Assembly: GCF_004798865.1 (NCBI RefSeq)
Contig: NW_025335268.1
Coordinates: forward strand, 32,272,731 to 32,336,730
DNA from: Varanus komodoensis
Taxonomy: Eukaryota > Chordata > Lepidosauria > Squamata > Varanidae
Length of the DNA stretch: 64,000 nucleotides
Direction of reading: 5' to 3'
Shown: positions 33,351 through 44,600 of the stretch, piece after piece
Numbering within the stretch: position 1 is the first letter of the stretch
Layout of the letters: each line of letters opens with the position of its first letter
Made by a program: the position numbers and the translations under genes
Notes under the pieces: generated by a model
Told to the model about the DNA's origin: nothing
What the model saw: the letters and a program-made list of their open reading frames with translations, nothing else
Databases searched by the model: none

Positions 33351-34794
33351 ACTTGGAAGTAGTAATAGGTGGAATATCTTTGTGCAGCTACTTCCCCTTT
33401 TTCTCCTTAGGGTTTTTCTGCAGAAGGAAAAAAATGCAAGAAAGTGGAGGGGAAACACATGAGGGTTTTGAATTGGGGTGTGCAGTTTTGATTCAATCCA
33501 ACACAGATTGCCAGACATTTTTCATTCCATCCTCCATTTATTGACAGAACCAAATTTTTCACAGGAAGTTTCTTCTACATGAGTCCAGTCCAATTCATAT
33601 AAATCTGACATCCCTAGTTACAAGTTGAAGACATTGTCGTGTGGGTCTCCCTTAAAATTCTATTAACGAGAGAGAGAGAGTGATGGCCAGATAAAGCCTC
33701 ATCTGGAAGCAGCCTAAGAAAATAGCAAAAAAGCATGACCTAGGTTTTTTGAGGGGGTTGTTTTTGTTGTTATTTTTAGAAGCCAAGGCAGAGTGGCTGG
33801 GATGCAGCACTGAGATATGATTTGGATTTCAGCCTGAGTTTCAGCCCATTAGTTTTCTCCATGAGGAGAATGGAGAAAACTAATCCCTGGAACTGTGTTC
33901 AACAGTATTTATAGAAGAGGTTCCTTTGATTATTATTATCCATAGGGTGGAACACCAGAATATACACAGATTAGAACAGCTCCAGCACATGTTCACAAGC
34001 CTGACAAATCCTGAGCCATGTTCTCATAGCCAAAAATTTCTGCATTGGCTGATGATCAAAGGAGCTCCAAACCGGCTGAGAAGGTCAAAAGGAGGGAGAA
34101 ATAGTTTCCATTTTCCAGCATGGTTTGTATTCAGGTTTCATTCATGAATGTCCCAAATATGCTTGACCTCTCTGTATACTCCAGAGCATGTCACTGGAGG
34201 GGACAGAATGACCCTCTCAACTTCACACCAACTCCATATAACTGTGTTTTGAGTCCTATTCACTGAAAATAGCACTTGGTTAGCAGGGAATGAAAGTAAG
34301 AGAGGCAGGGAGGGGGGAGAGAGAGGGGGAACACAGCGAAGGAAGAGGAATTAAGAAAAACCCTTGGAGTTATTTCAATTAATCTGGGTACTGAAGACCC
34401 CTAGGGAACTGCTCCTCTTAGAACTACTGAACTAGAACAGAGCATCTCAGGGGCTCAATTGCACATTAAAATATCAGCCACACAGCAAAAGCCCTTCCCC
34501 TTCCTGAGTCATTCATCCTCACAAATGCATTGCAGCTGCGGGTGCCTTTTAGCTGTGAACAGGAGTTTAACCTGACAAATTTGATAAAAATGTGCGGTTG
34601 TGCCTTGGCAGAGGGAACACACACGCAGGCCATTCCACCCTCAAACACGCAATAATTTATGAAGCCAAACGCGTCTCTAGGCCTGGCAGCGCTGTTCCAA
34701 ACTGGAGGGATGTCAGCGATATGTATTCTTTATGGGGGACTCTTCCCTTATTTTTTTCCCTTTGAGCAGAGCATTAAAAGAAATGAAAGGATGG
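33351..34794. other. unassigned sequence
   Basis: No supported gene. A perfect hairpin with arms ATTAGTTTTCTCC and GGAGAAAACTAAT (13 bp, 11-base loop) lies at about 33849-33885. A short AG-rich patch lies at 34300-34330. Confidence 0.4.

Positions 34795-34825
<31 letters not shown>
34795..34825. repeat. (GGCA)n microsatellite
   Basis: Seven GGCA units, pure. Confidence 0.95.
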
Positions 34826-35930
34826 CAATTCCATGGTGTCAGAACGGGTGTCTCCAAGGCCATAGGATTCTCCAGAGAATGGAGCAAGAGGTCCACCACT
34901 GGAGGGGCAGATCCAACCTCACATTTCTTCTCCCAGGCCGTGCAACAAGCTCTTCACCCCTTACCTCTTTCATAGCAGTGCAGGAGACCTGCTGAGAGAG
35001 AAACATGGAGAGGCTGTGGATCCCCCCTTTTTAATCCCCTGGAGCAGTCCCCAAATCATTGCCAGCTCGGGAGGTAATGTGGGACCATGCTTAAAGTGGC
35101 CCTGGGTGGGAGTAGCAGAGATGTTACTCCTCCCTTAGCTGCCCCTCAGGACTCCTGACGACAGGACTTTAGATTTCGTGTAGGTTATGGCATCAGGCGA
35201 GTCGTAGCACGAGGCACGATCCCTCAATCTGTTGCAAGCAGGCAGCTGTGCTACAGTAGAGCACAGCACTGCCAACTGCCTTGGATTCCTAACCCATCAA
35301 AAGGCTCAAGGCAAATCACAACAACCAGAAACATGAAAAGAAGCCGCTGCAATCTTCGAGAGAAATCAGACAGCCATGTTCAGCAAGTTCAATGGTTATT
35401 AGTAATTTATGTACAATTGCCCAAAGGCAGTGAGAAGTTAAGAGAAAGGCAGTAAACAAACACAAAAACCTAATTCCATACACATGGCAGTGAGAGGTGA
35501 TGCAGTGGTAGGAAACCCTTCCATGTTACTACCGTTGCTGCTCCAGTTGCTTCTCTTTAAAGCTTCCACAACAACCACAGAAGAAGCACACTTGTTAGCA
35601 TTCGCTGCCCCGGATCATAGGAACCTGCACCCAGGGCCAGCCAGGCTGGAATGTTTTTGTCCCTGGGGCCTAGCTCTACCTGGCTGATTTGGTGCTAGGT
35701 GAAGTCCATTTGTTTGTGGGGGGTGGGGGGTAGAAGGACTTGGAGGCAATCATGACAAGTGCTGTTGTGTCAGTTCTTCGAAATTAACCCACCCTCATTA
35801 CTCAGTAGCCACACCCATGCAAATGCTTGTCTAACCATGAAAGATCTTAGACGCTTATCATCTGAGGGAGGGGCCACCAGGAATAGGTCTTTTCTTGCCC
35901 ATCTATATGGAGCTGGCATATTGCCTAGGT
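34826..35930. other. unassigned sequence
   Basis: No supported gene or element was recognised in this stretch. Confidence 0.4.
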
Positions 35931-36659
35931 CGGGGTGGTCTAATACCTGGCCCTTGTTCTGCAGCCCTCTTGCCACTCGGAGCCCCCCAGTCCAGACCCC
36001 GGAGATGGCCGTGGCGTGATTGCAGTGAGCTCTCCCAAGACTGCTGGCCTGCCTGTTCTCTCCCCAGTCCAGCATGAGAGCAGGTCGGGCTGGTGGCATC
36101 ACAAGAGCTCACCCAGATGGCCTGCACGGCTCCGGCTGAGGAGCACGAAGGCACTCAGGAGCTGCGCACCTTTGCGCTCGTGAGCAGGAGGAGGCGGGGC
36201 CCGGCGGGGCGAGGTCATTGGCTGGAGCACAAGAGGCTCAGCGCGCCAAATCCAAGAAGGAAGGGGGGCCGGGGGGTCACATGGGAGGGTTTCTGGGTGG
36301 GAGGAATGGGAGAAAGGGATGCGCCACCCCAGAGGAGTGGTCATGGCGCTTGGGCTGTGGCCGGAGAAGGAGCTGCCTGGGATCTCTGCCTGGGATTTCT
36401 CTCTCATTTCTTCCTCCCTGTTTTTTGGCAGATAGTTATTTTCTTCAAACTCAGAGAGAAAAGCCAACTCTGAGGCCTCATATTGGTTTTCTCCCACATT
36501 TAATGGTTAATTAAAATATTAATTGTGTATATTAAATGAAATAAATATATTGCAAACACCTTAATTTATGATACAGAAATGTAATTCATTGTGCAGTCCT
36601 TGCATTCCACATCGAAGTCCTCATGCGGCCTTTGAAGTACAAAAGGCTGGGATGTCCTG
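35931..36659. mobile_element. probable hAT-type element with GC-rich core
   Basis: The left end CGGGGTGGTCTAATACCTGG (ancestral CAGGGGTGGTC) and the reverse complement of the right end (CAGGACATCCCAGCC) fit hAT termini. The flanking octamers GCCTAGGT (35923-35930) and GCCTAGCT (36660-36667) agree at 7 of 8 positions, as for an 8-bp target duplication. The interior at 36110-36320 is very GC- and CpG-rich, with GGCGGGGCCC and a CATTGGCTGG box. No transposase motif was seen. An alternative reading is unrelated GC-rich DNA between chance ends. Confidence 0.45.
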
Positions 36660-36869
36660 GCCTAGCTCATTAAGACTTCAATGTGTGTACACACTTACCT
36701 GTGGATTTTGTCTAAATTGACACGTACAAGAGAGGGAGGATATCTTGAAATCAGTTGGGATATTACAGTCATTCCATAATCCTGATCTGAAAATTCCAAC
36801 ATCAAGGGAAGGGAAGGGAAGGGACTTAACTAAACTAGCATTTTGTGAACAGTAACATAACTTTTAATG

Positions 36870-37130
36870 CCTGCACTCTCAAGGTCCTTCTCACCTGCCT
36901 GCCACCAAGGGACGGGGCCATCTTAGTAGTGACTCCACAGCTCCGGAACCAATTTCCAATGGAGGTTCCTCAGGCTCCCTTTTTGCAAGTCTTCAGGGAA
37001 GTCCTGAAGCCCCACCTGTCTGTGCTGGCCTTCCCTTACCCTGAGGCCATTTGGGTTTCTTTTGGGGAAAGCCTTGTTTGTAATTATTTCAACTAGCAAT
37101 AGCTGTTTGCACAGATTTTATTAAAACATG
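36870..37130 (+). mobile_element. L2-type LINE fragment (older, left part)
   Basis: The plus strand gives V-V-T-P-Q-L-R-N-Q-F-P-M-E-V-P-Q-A-P and F-R-E-V-L-K-P-H-L, a decayed match to the L2 C-terminal A-P-x-L-W-N-x-L-P...FRxxLKTHL. The 3' UTR then runs to the ATT array. Its terminus may continue at 38180 beyond the reversed L2. Confidence 0.55.

Positions 37131-37168
<38 letters not shown>
37131..37168. repeat. (ATT)n microsatellite
   Basis: About 12 ATT units at the 3' end of the reversed L2. L2 elements normally terminate in short A/T-rich repeats, so the array probably grew from that tail. Confidence 0.95.
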
Positions 37169-38175
37169 GTATAACATTTCTATGCCTCCCCTTGCCGAAG
37201 CCTCGGGGCGGCTTACAACACAATAAAATACATTGAAATACAATAGAACATAATAAATTACCATTAAATACAAAAATACAAAAAATACACTGAGTTACGA
37301 ACATAATAATATAAAATTAAAATTATCAGTATAAAATTAGTAAATAAATAATATAGGAGGAGAAAAGAGAAGGAAGAAGAAAGTTGCCCTGGCCAGATCA
37401 TATATTTTAACTATTAAAATGATGTTTAAATAAAAAGGTCTTTACCTGGCACTGAAAAACCAGTAACGACGGTGCCAGGAGGACCTCTTTGGGGAGTGAA
37501 TTCCATAGGTTGGGCGCCACCGCAGAGAAAGCCCTCCTCCAAGTACTTACTCTCCTAATTTCTTTCATGGAGGGTTCCCGGAGAAGGGACTCTCCCGCAG
37601 ATCTCAAAGGACAGTCGGGCATATACGGATGTAAGCACTCGTTCAGGTAGCCAGGACCCAAGCCGTTTAGGGCTTTATAGGTCATCACCAACACCTTGAA
37701 TTGGGCCCGGGCTTCAATGGGAAGTCAGTGAAGCTGACGGAGGACTGGAGTCATGTGAGCATAATGCCCCGTCCCCGTCAGCAACCTGGCAGCTCTATTT
37801 TGCACCAATTGAAGTGTTCGGACCGTCTTCAGGGGAAGCCCCACGTAAAGCGTGTTACAGAAGTCTAGGCGGGAAGTCACCAGCGCGTGTGTCACCATCG
37901 CCAGGCAGTCGTACTCCAGGTAGGGGCGCAGCTGATTAATCAGCCAAAGCTGAAGGAAGGCGCTCCTCGCCACCGCTGTCACCTGAGCTTCCAAAGAAAG
38001 CTCCGGGTCGAAGAGTACTCCTAAGCTGCGGACCTTGTCCCTAAGAGGGAGTGTTGCACCATTCAGGACCAGGTCAAAACCACCCTCTCCGAAGCCCGAT
38101 CCGCCAACCAACAGGACCTCTGTCTTGTTTGGGTTGAGTTTCAGTTTATTGGCCCGAGTTCTTATATCCACGGTG
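37131..38175 (-). mobile_element. L2 LINE, RT C-terminal half, nearly open
   Basis: One minus-strand frame runs from 38171 to 37407 with a single stop (between 37725 and 37694, a Trp-to-TGA change after L-R-Q-L-H). It shows A-N-K-L-K-L-N-P-N-K-T-E-V, L-G-V-L-F-D, T-H-A-L-V-T-S-R-L-D-F-C-N, L-Q-L-V-Q-N-R-A-A-R-L-L, T-Y-K-A-L-N-G-L-G-P-G-Y-L and A-F-S-A-V-A-P-N-L-W-N-S-L-P. These are the thumb and C-terminal motifs of L2 ORF2. The catalytic core lies upstream and is absent (5' truncation near 38175). The 3' end reads GCCGCCCCGAGGCTTCGGC followed by the ATT array. Many intact CpGs and one stop in about 255 codons suggest a younger copy than the other L2 pieces. Confidence 0.85.
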
Positions 38176-38245
38176 TGTGGTTTTTATCTTGTACAATGCT
38201 TTAAGAAGAGTCCACCCTCAAGGGCAGTGTGGAAATAATTTTAGA
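38176..38245 (+). mobile_element. L2-type 3' terminus (possible right part of the older copy)
   Basis: TTTTTATCTTGTACAATGCT and AGTCCACCCTCAAGGGCAGT read as a decayed plus-strand L2 end (AAGCCxCCCTxAGxxCxxxAGGGCAGT). Its orientation agrees with 36870-37130. Confidence 0.45.
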
Positions 38246-38252
38246 CAGACAG

Positions 38253-38270
38253 ACAGACCACATAAAGACT
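38253..38270. repeat. (GACA)n short tract
   Basis: About four GACA units just after the L2-like terminus. Confidence 0.85.
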
Positions 38271-39034
38271 GTGGCTAAGCCAGAGGGCAAAGTTCCCAAC
38301 TCCTGCTGGTTGTGATGGAAGGGGGGGGATCCAAACTCCAGCTTTGCTGCACATTGTTCCAGCTCATGCACATCACATTAAATCATGGCTTAGTGTGACA
38401 TGTGACCATGGCCACTGTTGAAACACTGACAGCACAAGGGAATGCTGTTTCAAAGAGAGAAAATGGATTTTTCACTGAAATCTCCTGGTCAAGAGGAGGA
38501 AATGAACATGCAGGCAGGGCTCATCCTAGGCTTTTGAACAGCCCTAATTAGGGCCCACTATCTTAACTCCTAATCTTTGCCTACAGCAACAACATTAGGC
38601 TGTTAGGTTGACATAAAGCTATCCCTTTGCATACTTGGCTTCCAACCCCCAGTAGATTGAGCAAAAGCTGAAAAGGCAACTTGCCAAACTCAAGAGATCA
38701 GAGAAGCTAATCAACATGTTTGCCTCTGCAGTGGGACTGTTAATTTCAGTGAGCGATATAGTAACTGATGCTTTACAATTAATTTTTGTTTCACCTGCCA
38801 AGCTTTGCTGAAGGATTTTATTTTACAAAATCTATAAGCAGAGAACATTGGCATTTCCTTTTGTACTACAGACATGAAGGAATTAAAGGATTCGAGACTG
38901 CAAAGCTTTTCATGAATACTTTAAGCAGCCTTCACCACGTAAATTCACTCGGAAGCAGACAACAAAACAGCTGCTGCAAGCTTAATGCCTGGCAATGTCA
39001 GCTATTGCCAGTCGAAATGCAGTGGGAAGGTGAT
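38271..39034. other. unassigned sequence
   Basis: No supported gene or element. Confidence 0.4.
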
Positions 39035-39150
39035 GATCTGTGGCAAGGGAGGGCCTTTTCTGCAGTGGCCCCTGCCTCTGGGATGGGTTGCTATTGGGCT
39101 TCATGAGGGCCCACCACTGCAAGGCTTAGGAAGGGCCTGAAGAGGCTTTC
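39035..39150 (+). mobile_element. possible L2 fragment
   Basis: The plus strand gives W-Q-G-R-A-F-S-A-V-A-P, the sequence that precedes L-W-N-x-L-P in L2 ORF2. The rest is decayed. Short, hence low confidence. Confidence 0.4.
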
Positions 39151-39445
39151 TCCTGATGCTGGACCTGACTCATGCTCCATCACACCATCCTGAATTCCAC
39201 AGAGACTGTCGCAGAACAGCAAAACCCATCCATGAGCGGCAGGGAAAATAAGCAAGGCAGTGTGCCCGCCATCCTCCCTGCCCTTCCCTTCCTGTGCTCT
39301 CTTCTTTATTTTCCCTCTGGTTGCTTCCAAGACAGCCTCAAAACTCTCTAACTCTAACCAGATACCTACTTTAGCAAGTCTGGGGCTTGGCTTTTAGTAA
39401 TGGGATGGGTAGCCGAAAGAGAGATCGCTAAAGTTCAAATACCAA

Positions 39446-39545
39446 AGTTTATTATTTTATTTTATTTCTCTATTGTCCAATTGCCGACGGTCTCTGGGTG
39501 GTTTACAACCATCCAGTAAAACAGAATCTAAAACACACCACTTTA
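39446..39545 (-). mobile_element. L2-type LINE 3' tip
   Basis: TTATTTTATTTTATTTCTCT and GACGGTCTCTGGGTGGTTTA are a reversed L2 terminus (TAAACCACCCAGAGACCGTC). Only about 100 bp. Confidence 0.6.
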
Positions 39546-41404
39546 TGAAAGAATGTAAAGAAAGTTTCCATTTATAAAAGGTTGTTTATAGTTTACCAAA
39601 AAATATAATCAATAGGAAAAGTTTGAAATTCTAAACGGGTATATATACGCACACAATAATGGAAATGAGTGCTTCTGCTTGTTTGCATGAATGGTCACAG
39701 GTAAAACAGGAATTTGGCCTTGAGAGCCAGTTCTAAACTATTGGGTAGGATTTCTACTCCCCTCTACTGAGAAAGCTCCCAGAAGAAAGCTGCAATTCAA
39801 CAGAGCAGGAACAGAATCTGGCAATTAGACTACTGAAATTTGAAATTTCCCAGTGCTTTGACATGAACCTTTTTTTTTAACCAGGAAGACAGGTAAAAAA
39901 ATAACATGTTTCAGAAGGTCTAATTTTGATAGATAAATGATAGGGTTAGCTCAAAGTATTATTAACAACAATAGGCATAATATGGCCAAAAATAAGCATG
40001 TTTTAGGTGCCATTGATTGCAAAAGGAATGATTTCCAGAAATATTTAACTTTCCCAATGAAATCAGCAGGATGGAAAAGTGTTCATACCCATTTTTTAAG
40101 CAAGCCTGCAATTAGAACTCATCCCTTTTATACAAAACTCATTCAGTCGTGCATAAATAAAATTAGAAATAATCCTGTAATTAAAATGTTGCTGAAAATA
40201 ATATAGCAGCCTAACTCCAGTTGTGCGCTCAATACAGTGCTAGTTGTTGCCTTCACAGAAAATTGAACACATTACGTTGCCGTATAAGAGATAAAAGGGA
40301 AGGACGCAAGGTGGCCAACAAAAAGAATATATCCTCTGCTTGTTAAGCAGGACTCTGGTAGGTGTTCCCGTCAGCCCATCTGTCTGGGAATGAAGCTGGA
40401 GGACGGCCACCTTGGACAGAATGCCTCAAGTCGCACGGAGTCTACCAGGAACCAGGCCCATCTGTACATGATGTCTGAAGAGAGCACACGCACACTAGAT
40501 CAGCACAATGTAGACATAACAAATCCGGCAAAGCGATATTGCTTTCTTTTGTTGCTGTTCTTTCTCACTGCCAGCTTAATATGATGGGTTATGGCACTCG
40601 TCTGTGTGGGAGCTCGAAAGAAAATCTGTCACTTGGGCTTAAATGTCAGCTCAATTTTTTTATGACTACCAGGGATATTTTTTAACTCTTTCCATGGATA
40701 TCCTGCTGTATTTGTAACCCCAAACAGAATCTAGCTATTTATGAAACTATGGATGTGTTATAATTGAGCTCCATCATAGCTTTGCTGACCTATTTAATTA
40801 GTCCCAGTATGGGGGAGGAGAAAAAAATGTGGTATGCATCTTAATATGAACCCTCTGAATTTACATTTCCAAAACCAGTATAGGAACTGAAACACAAATA
40901 TCCTTTAGCATTCTTACTTTTCTGAATTTTGCAATGTAATTCTCTAGTCAAACAAGCCATAAAAATGCACATATTTGGCCACACGCAAAAACCCTATATT
41001 AGTGAAAAAATCATATAAAGGTGTTTTATTAGTGGAAACTGCTTGCAAACATGAATAAATGGGATAAAGGGATGTTAAGAAGGGAAAAATGAGACATGGA
41101 AAGAAATGGAAACTGGCAGATGGTTTCTTCCTCTGCCAGTAATGCCATGAAGACTTAGAGGGTTTCTTGTCCATAGACATAAATATGTTTCAGCTATGAT
41201 GGTTCCCATATCATCCAAAGATCCATATGGCACAAGAGCGGCTTATGAGTCCAAAAATCCAACTGATTCTGATCTTGCTTCCCATTTGTGGAAGATTACT
41301 GGGATGTATGAACATTCCATTATCCAAAAAAGACACGTTACTTGTGCATTGGGTATATGGCATATTGCTTTGCATCATCTGCTGCCTCACACCTCTTAGA
41401 AGAA
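39546..41404. other. unassigned, AT-rich unique DNA
   Basis: No exon or element recognised. 39940-40210 keeps one plus-strand frame of 89 codons but has no motif, and it looks like noncoding AT-rich sequence. Confidence 0.4.
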
Positions 41405-41530
41405 GCCGTATCTCAGCGGTAGAGAATATGCTTTGAATGCAGAGAGTTTCAGGTCCAACCTCTACTGAAAGGGATCTCACACAGCAGGGTGAAGGAAGGC
41501 AGCTGCCATATATCCTACGGACTGACACTA
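41405..41530 (+). repeat. tRNA-derived SINE, second family
   Basis: AGCCGTATCTCAGCGGTAGA carries an A-box-like TATCTCAGCGG. GCTTTGAATGCAGAGAGTTT and a B-box-like CAGGTCCAACC follow, then GGGTGAAGGAAGGCAGCTGC. This family differs from the one at 29716. A related copy lies reversed at 46655. Confidence 0.65.
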
Positions 41531-42496
41531 ATCTCTCTCAGAAGACAATTTTCAAATTCATCCTATATCCAGATATTATACTAATCTGAATTTTCTATGA
41601 TATGGGTATCTTTGTCTTGGTCTGTAGCAGGGAGAACCCTTCAAAAGTAATGTGCTGGAAGGTTAATCTACATCTTTTTGTGACTATAATTTGCATATCA
41701 TTTGTATTAATGATATATTGAGCAATTACCAAACTATGATTAATGGACAGGTAGCATTCTTATAATCACCTTGAAATTATAAGCCACAGGTATTAACACT
41801 TTGCATCAATGCTTGAGAAATCAGGACATATGGAAGAAATCATCATGAAGCTAGGTTTTTATTCATTTCCTTTCTGAATATTTAGTATAACTCCATTGTT
41901 TCTCTGGACAGGAGAACTAAATTTTTAGTTTTTAAAAAAGCCAAACTTCATAGGAGGGGGACAATACCTTTTATTACTATCAACCAAAACATCTCAGAAT
42001 GGTGAGCAACCTCTTGAATTCCCCAATTCATGCACAATTTGATGACATTTTGGTTGGTTTTAATAAATGGAATGCACATTGTTTGTTTGCTTTCAATAGC
42101 AGGGATGCTAACATTATCTGCTAGAACCTTCTAGATTTCCTACTCCCCCTGAGCTGGGTTGAGGTCTTCTCAGTAGCTGGAAAATAGTGGATTTTCCCAG
42201 CAACACTATATGGTTCTGAGCTATCTTAAGTTGCAATGCAAAGTATCTGGAGGTCATTTAGTCCTGAATGAGTGATCAAGCTTTGGGAAAGACCAGGTCT
42301 TGATGGGGACAAAAACAACTAGAACTGGTTTGGAGCTGTCCTTGGGGGCATGGCTGTGGGAACTGTTACAACAACTGGGTTTTAATGACTGAATGAGCCA
42401 AGGTGGTTTTTAATCTTCTTCTTCTGCTTCTTCTTGGTCATGTCATAAAACCTCATTTGTGGGACTTCAGTGAGATAAGAAACTGCAATACGAAAC
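41531..42496. other. unassigned sequence
   Basis: No supported gene or element was recognised in this stretch. Confidence 0.4.
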
Positions 42497-44300
42497 TGTG
42501 GTTTTTACTATACTTTCGGCTTACCATGGATGGCTTCTCATGACATCCAAACCCAAGAATGCAGTTGCCACAGTTCAGGTGTTCAACTACCAGAGTCCCC
42601 TGGAAAGAGCAGTCACTATAGGAGCCTCTGCAGTCATCCAGCCTCTACCATCCATCTCCACCTCGTCACAGGTGCATCACTGCTTGCTCCATCCCTATGG
42701 GCTGCTGTCTGCTCCCATCCACCTCCCGCTTCTCTGTTTTTCTCCGGATGTCCAGTTCTTGTTTTCCTGCTATAGAGAAGCACATCAGCTCCCTCTGCAC
42801 TGCTCTCCGCCTGCTGCAATTCCTACGGATGCAAAAGCATTCCCCTCCTGTCTCTAAAGTCACTGTTTCAGACACACATCTGGGCATTAAATGTTCTGCT
42901 GAAAGAACACTGTCCTTGACTCTGCCTTCCGTACTCTTCTCCAGTCATATGTCACCTACGACATACCTTGGGACTGTGAACAAGCCATGTCCTGCCATTG
43001 CCTTTCCCCCCACCACAACATCCCTGACACAATCCGTTTCCTGAAAGCCAGGCTAGTTCAGACAAGGGCTGCCTCTGGAAAGCTAGATGCAGCCAGACAC
43101 CCTGGCCCATCCCTTACACAGGTGCCTGCTCTCCCAGGCAGAATGGATACTGGAGAGGATGCTGGCGCTGAGTCCCCAACACCCAGCCAATTCTCCAAAG
43201 CACTGCAGCTTCCCAGCTCCTTCTCAGCAGTCCTCCCTTGATGGAAGCGCATCAGCTCCCAGTGGAAAGCGCAGTCCTATGTTTGGACCAAAGAAGAACT
43301 GGGCACATTTATTCACCTATGAGCCAGACCAGAGGTGCAGGTGTACCTGAGGTCTACAGGCCATGGCAATCTCTTCCAATTGAGAGCATCTGAAAAAGCA
43401 GGGCTATTGATGCACCCCAGAGCAGTACAAGGATTAACTGTATGCTCTCAAGAAGAGCTCAAAGAGATTGTGATGAGCACTCTAGGGAAACCCCCAGAAC
43501 CATGCCTTGCTATGGCAAACCAGTGTGGCCACTACTCATTCACTGGGACATGATACTGGGCTACACCATGGGAGTTGGGACTACCCCTTCCAAGCAGCAA
43601 AAGTGCACTCCTGTCTCATGAAGGGCACCCCTTCTCCATCTCAAGAGCCTACATCTCCTGCTCATAACTACTCCAAAAGAGCAGAGTCATATCCTGCCTG
43701 GGCAAGCACATCCAGCATTGCTCCTGATACATTGTGCACCCTCTACTCCCATCCTGGACCACCAGATGCTCTCTCTTGCAAGCAAACCTTCTGTCTTGGA
43801 CTTCAGGGGCAACAGTCCACCTTCACACCCATCCTCCATGCCCCAGCAAGCATCCCACCTTGTATCAAGCACCATGACATATTTTTCCAGCCCCAGATGT
43901 CCTACTGATGGCCCCGCTGCAGGGAGACCAGGAGTTGTGCTGCATGGTGGAGAGTGTCCCAGGAAGCAGTGTGGACTACTGTTCCTAAGGAATGCACTCA
44001 GAACTGGGCCTCGGGCAGGAAGGCATGGACAATGTATCTCAACAGCCATCTGCTCTCCAGCTTCTTCTACCCCAGCAGCTGTCTCCAGAGGAGGAGCAGG
44101 CCCAGCACAGCATCACCCATCTGGAAAAAATAGTGATGCAGAGCCTCGCCAGCAGAGGAGACACCAAAGGACAGGAGAGATGAAATTAAAAGACCCCTTA
44201 TTCCACACTGAAAGGGCAGATTCTGCTGAAAGAGGTAGGAGGAGGAGAAAGGTGAGGGGTGACAGAGGGCACGCTCTGAGAACGTTGTAGATCAATGAGG
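42497..44300 (+). other. ORF-dense stretch without recognised product
   Basis: Plus-strand ORFs of 65-190 codons overlap in changing frames from end to end (for example 42498-42857, 43507-43908, 43718-44290). Minus-strand frames of similar size overlap them. I recognise no domain, signal peptide or splice structure. Base composition is richer in C than the flanks, which itself lowers stop-codon density. It could be an old processed copy or repeat of unknown kind, or chance. No function is proposed. Confidence 0.25.
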
Positions 44301-44489
44301 AAGAGGCGGGTGATGTAAACAGGGAGCAATGCACCTCGGGATTGAATTAGGTTGAATTAGGCATGGCAGAGGATGGGATATGTGCCACCAGTGAAAGTCT
44401 GGAGTGGGGGAGATGGAGACCATGCTGACATAGAACCTCTTAATGGTTTGTTGCTTAGATCATGAACTTTTTACATCAGGGTTACTTTT

Positions 44490-44600
44490 TTTCCAGATTT
44501 ATATCCTGCCTTTTTCCTACAAAGGGCTCAAGGCAGCTTACATCATTCTCCTCCTCCATCTTATCCCCACAACAACAACCCTTATCATGCCCAAAGAGTG
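44490..44600 (-). repeat. tRNA-derived SINE, 3' part
   Basis: The plus strand reads TTTATATCCTGCCTTTTTCC, AAAGGGCTCAAGGCAGCTTA and ATCATTCTCCTCCTCCATCT. This is the reversed end of the SINE family seen at 29716 (GTAAGCTGCCTTGAGCCCTTT...GGATATAAA). The head is missing. Confidence 0.75.

Noticed and set aside
33849-33885. Intrinsic terminator from the AGTTTTCTCC hairpin
   Set aside because: Vertebrate DNA does not use such terminators, and the stem is not followed by a meaningful T run.
36110-36320. CpG-island promoter of a host gene
   Set aside because: Sp1- and CCAAT-like words exist, but no exon is recognisable and the block lies between hAT-like ends.
41405-41440. tRNA gene
   Set aside because: A-box-like arm only. 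No cloverleaf can be completed, and the body is that of a SINE.
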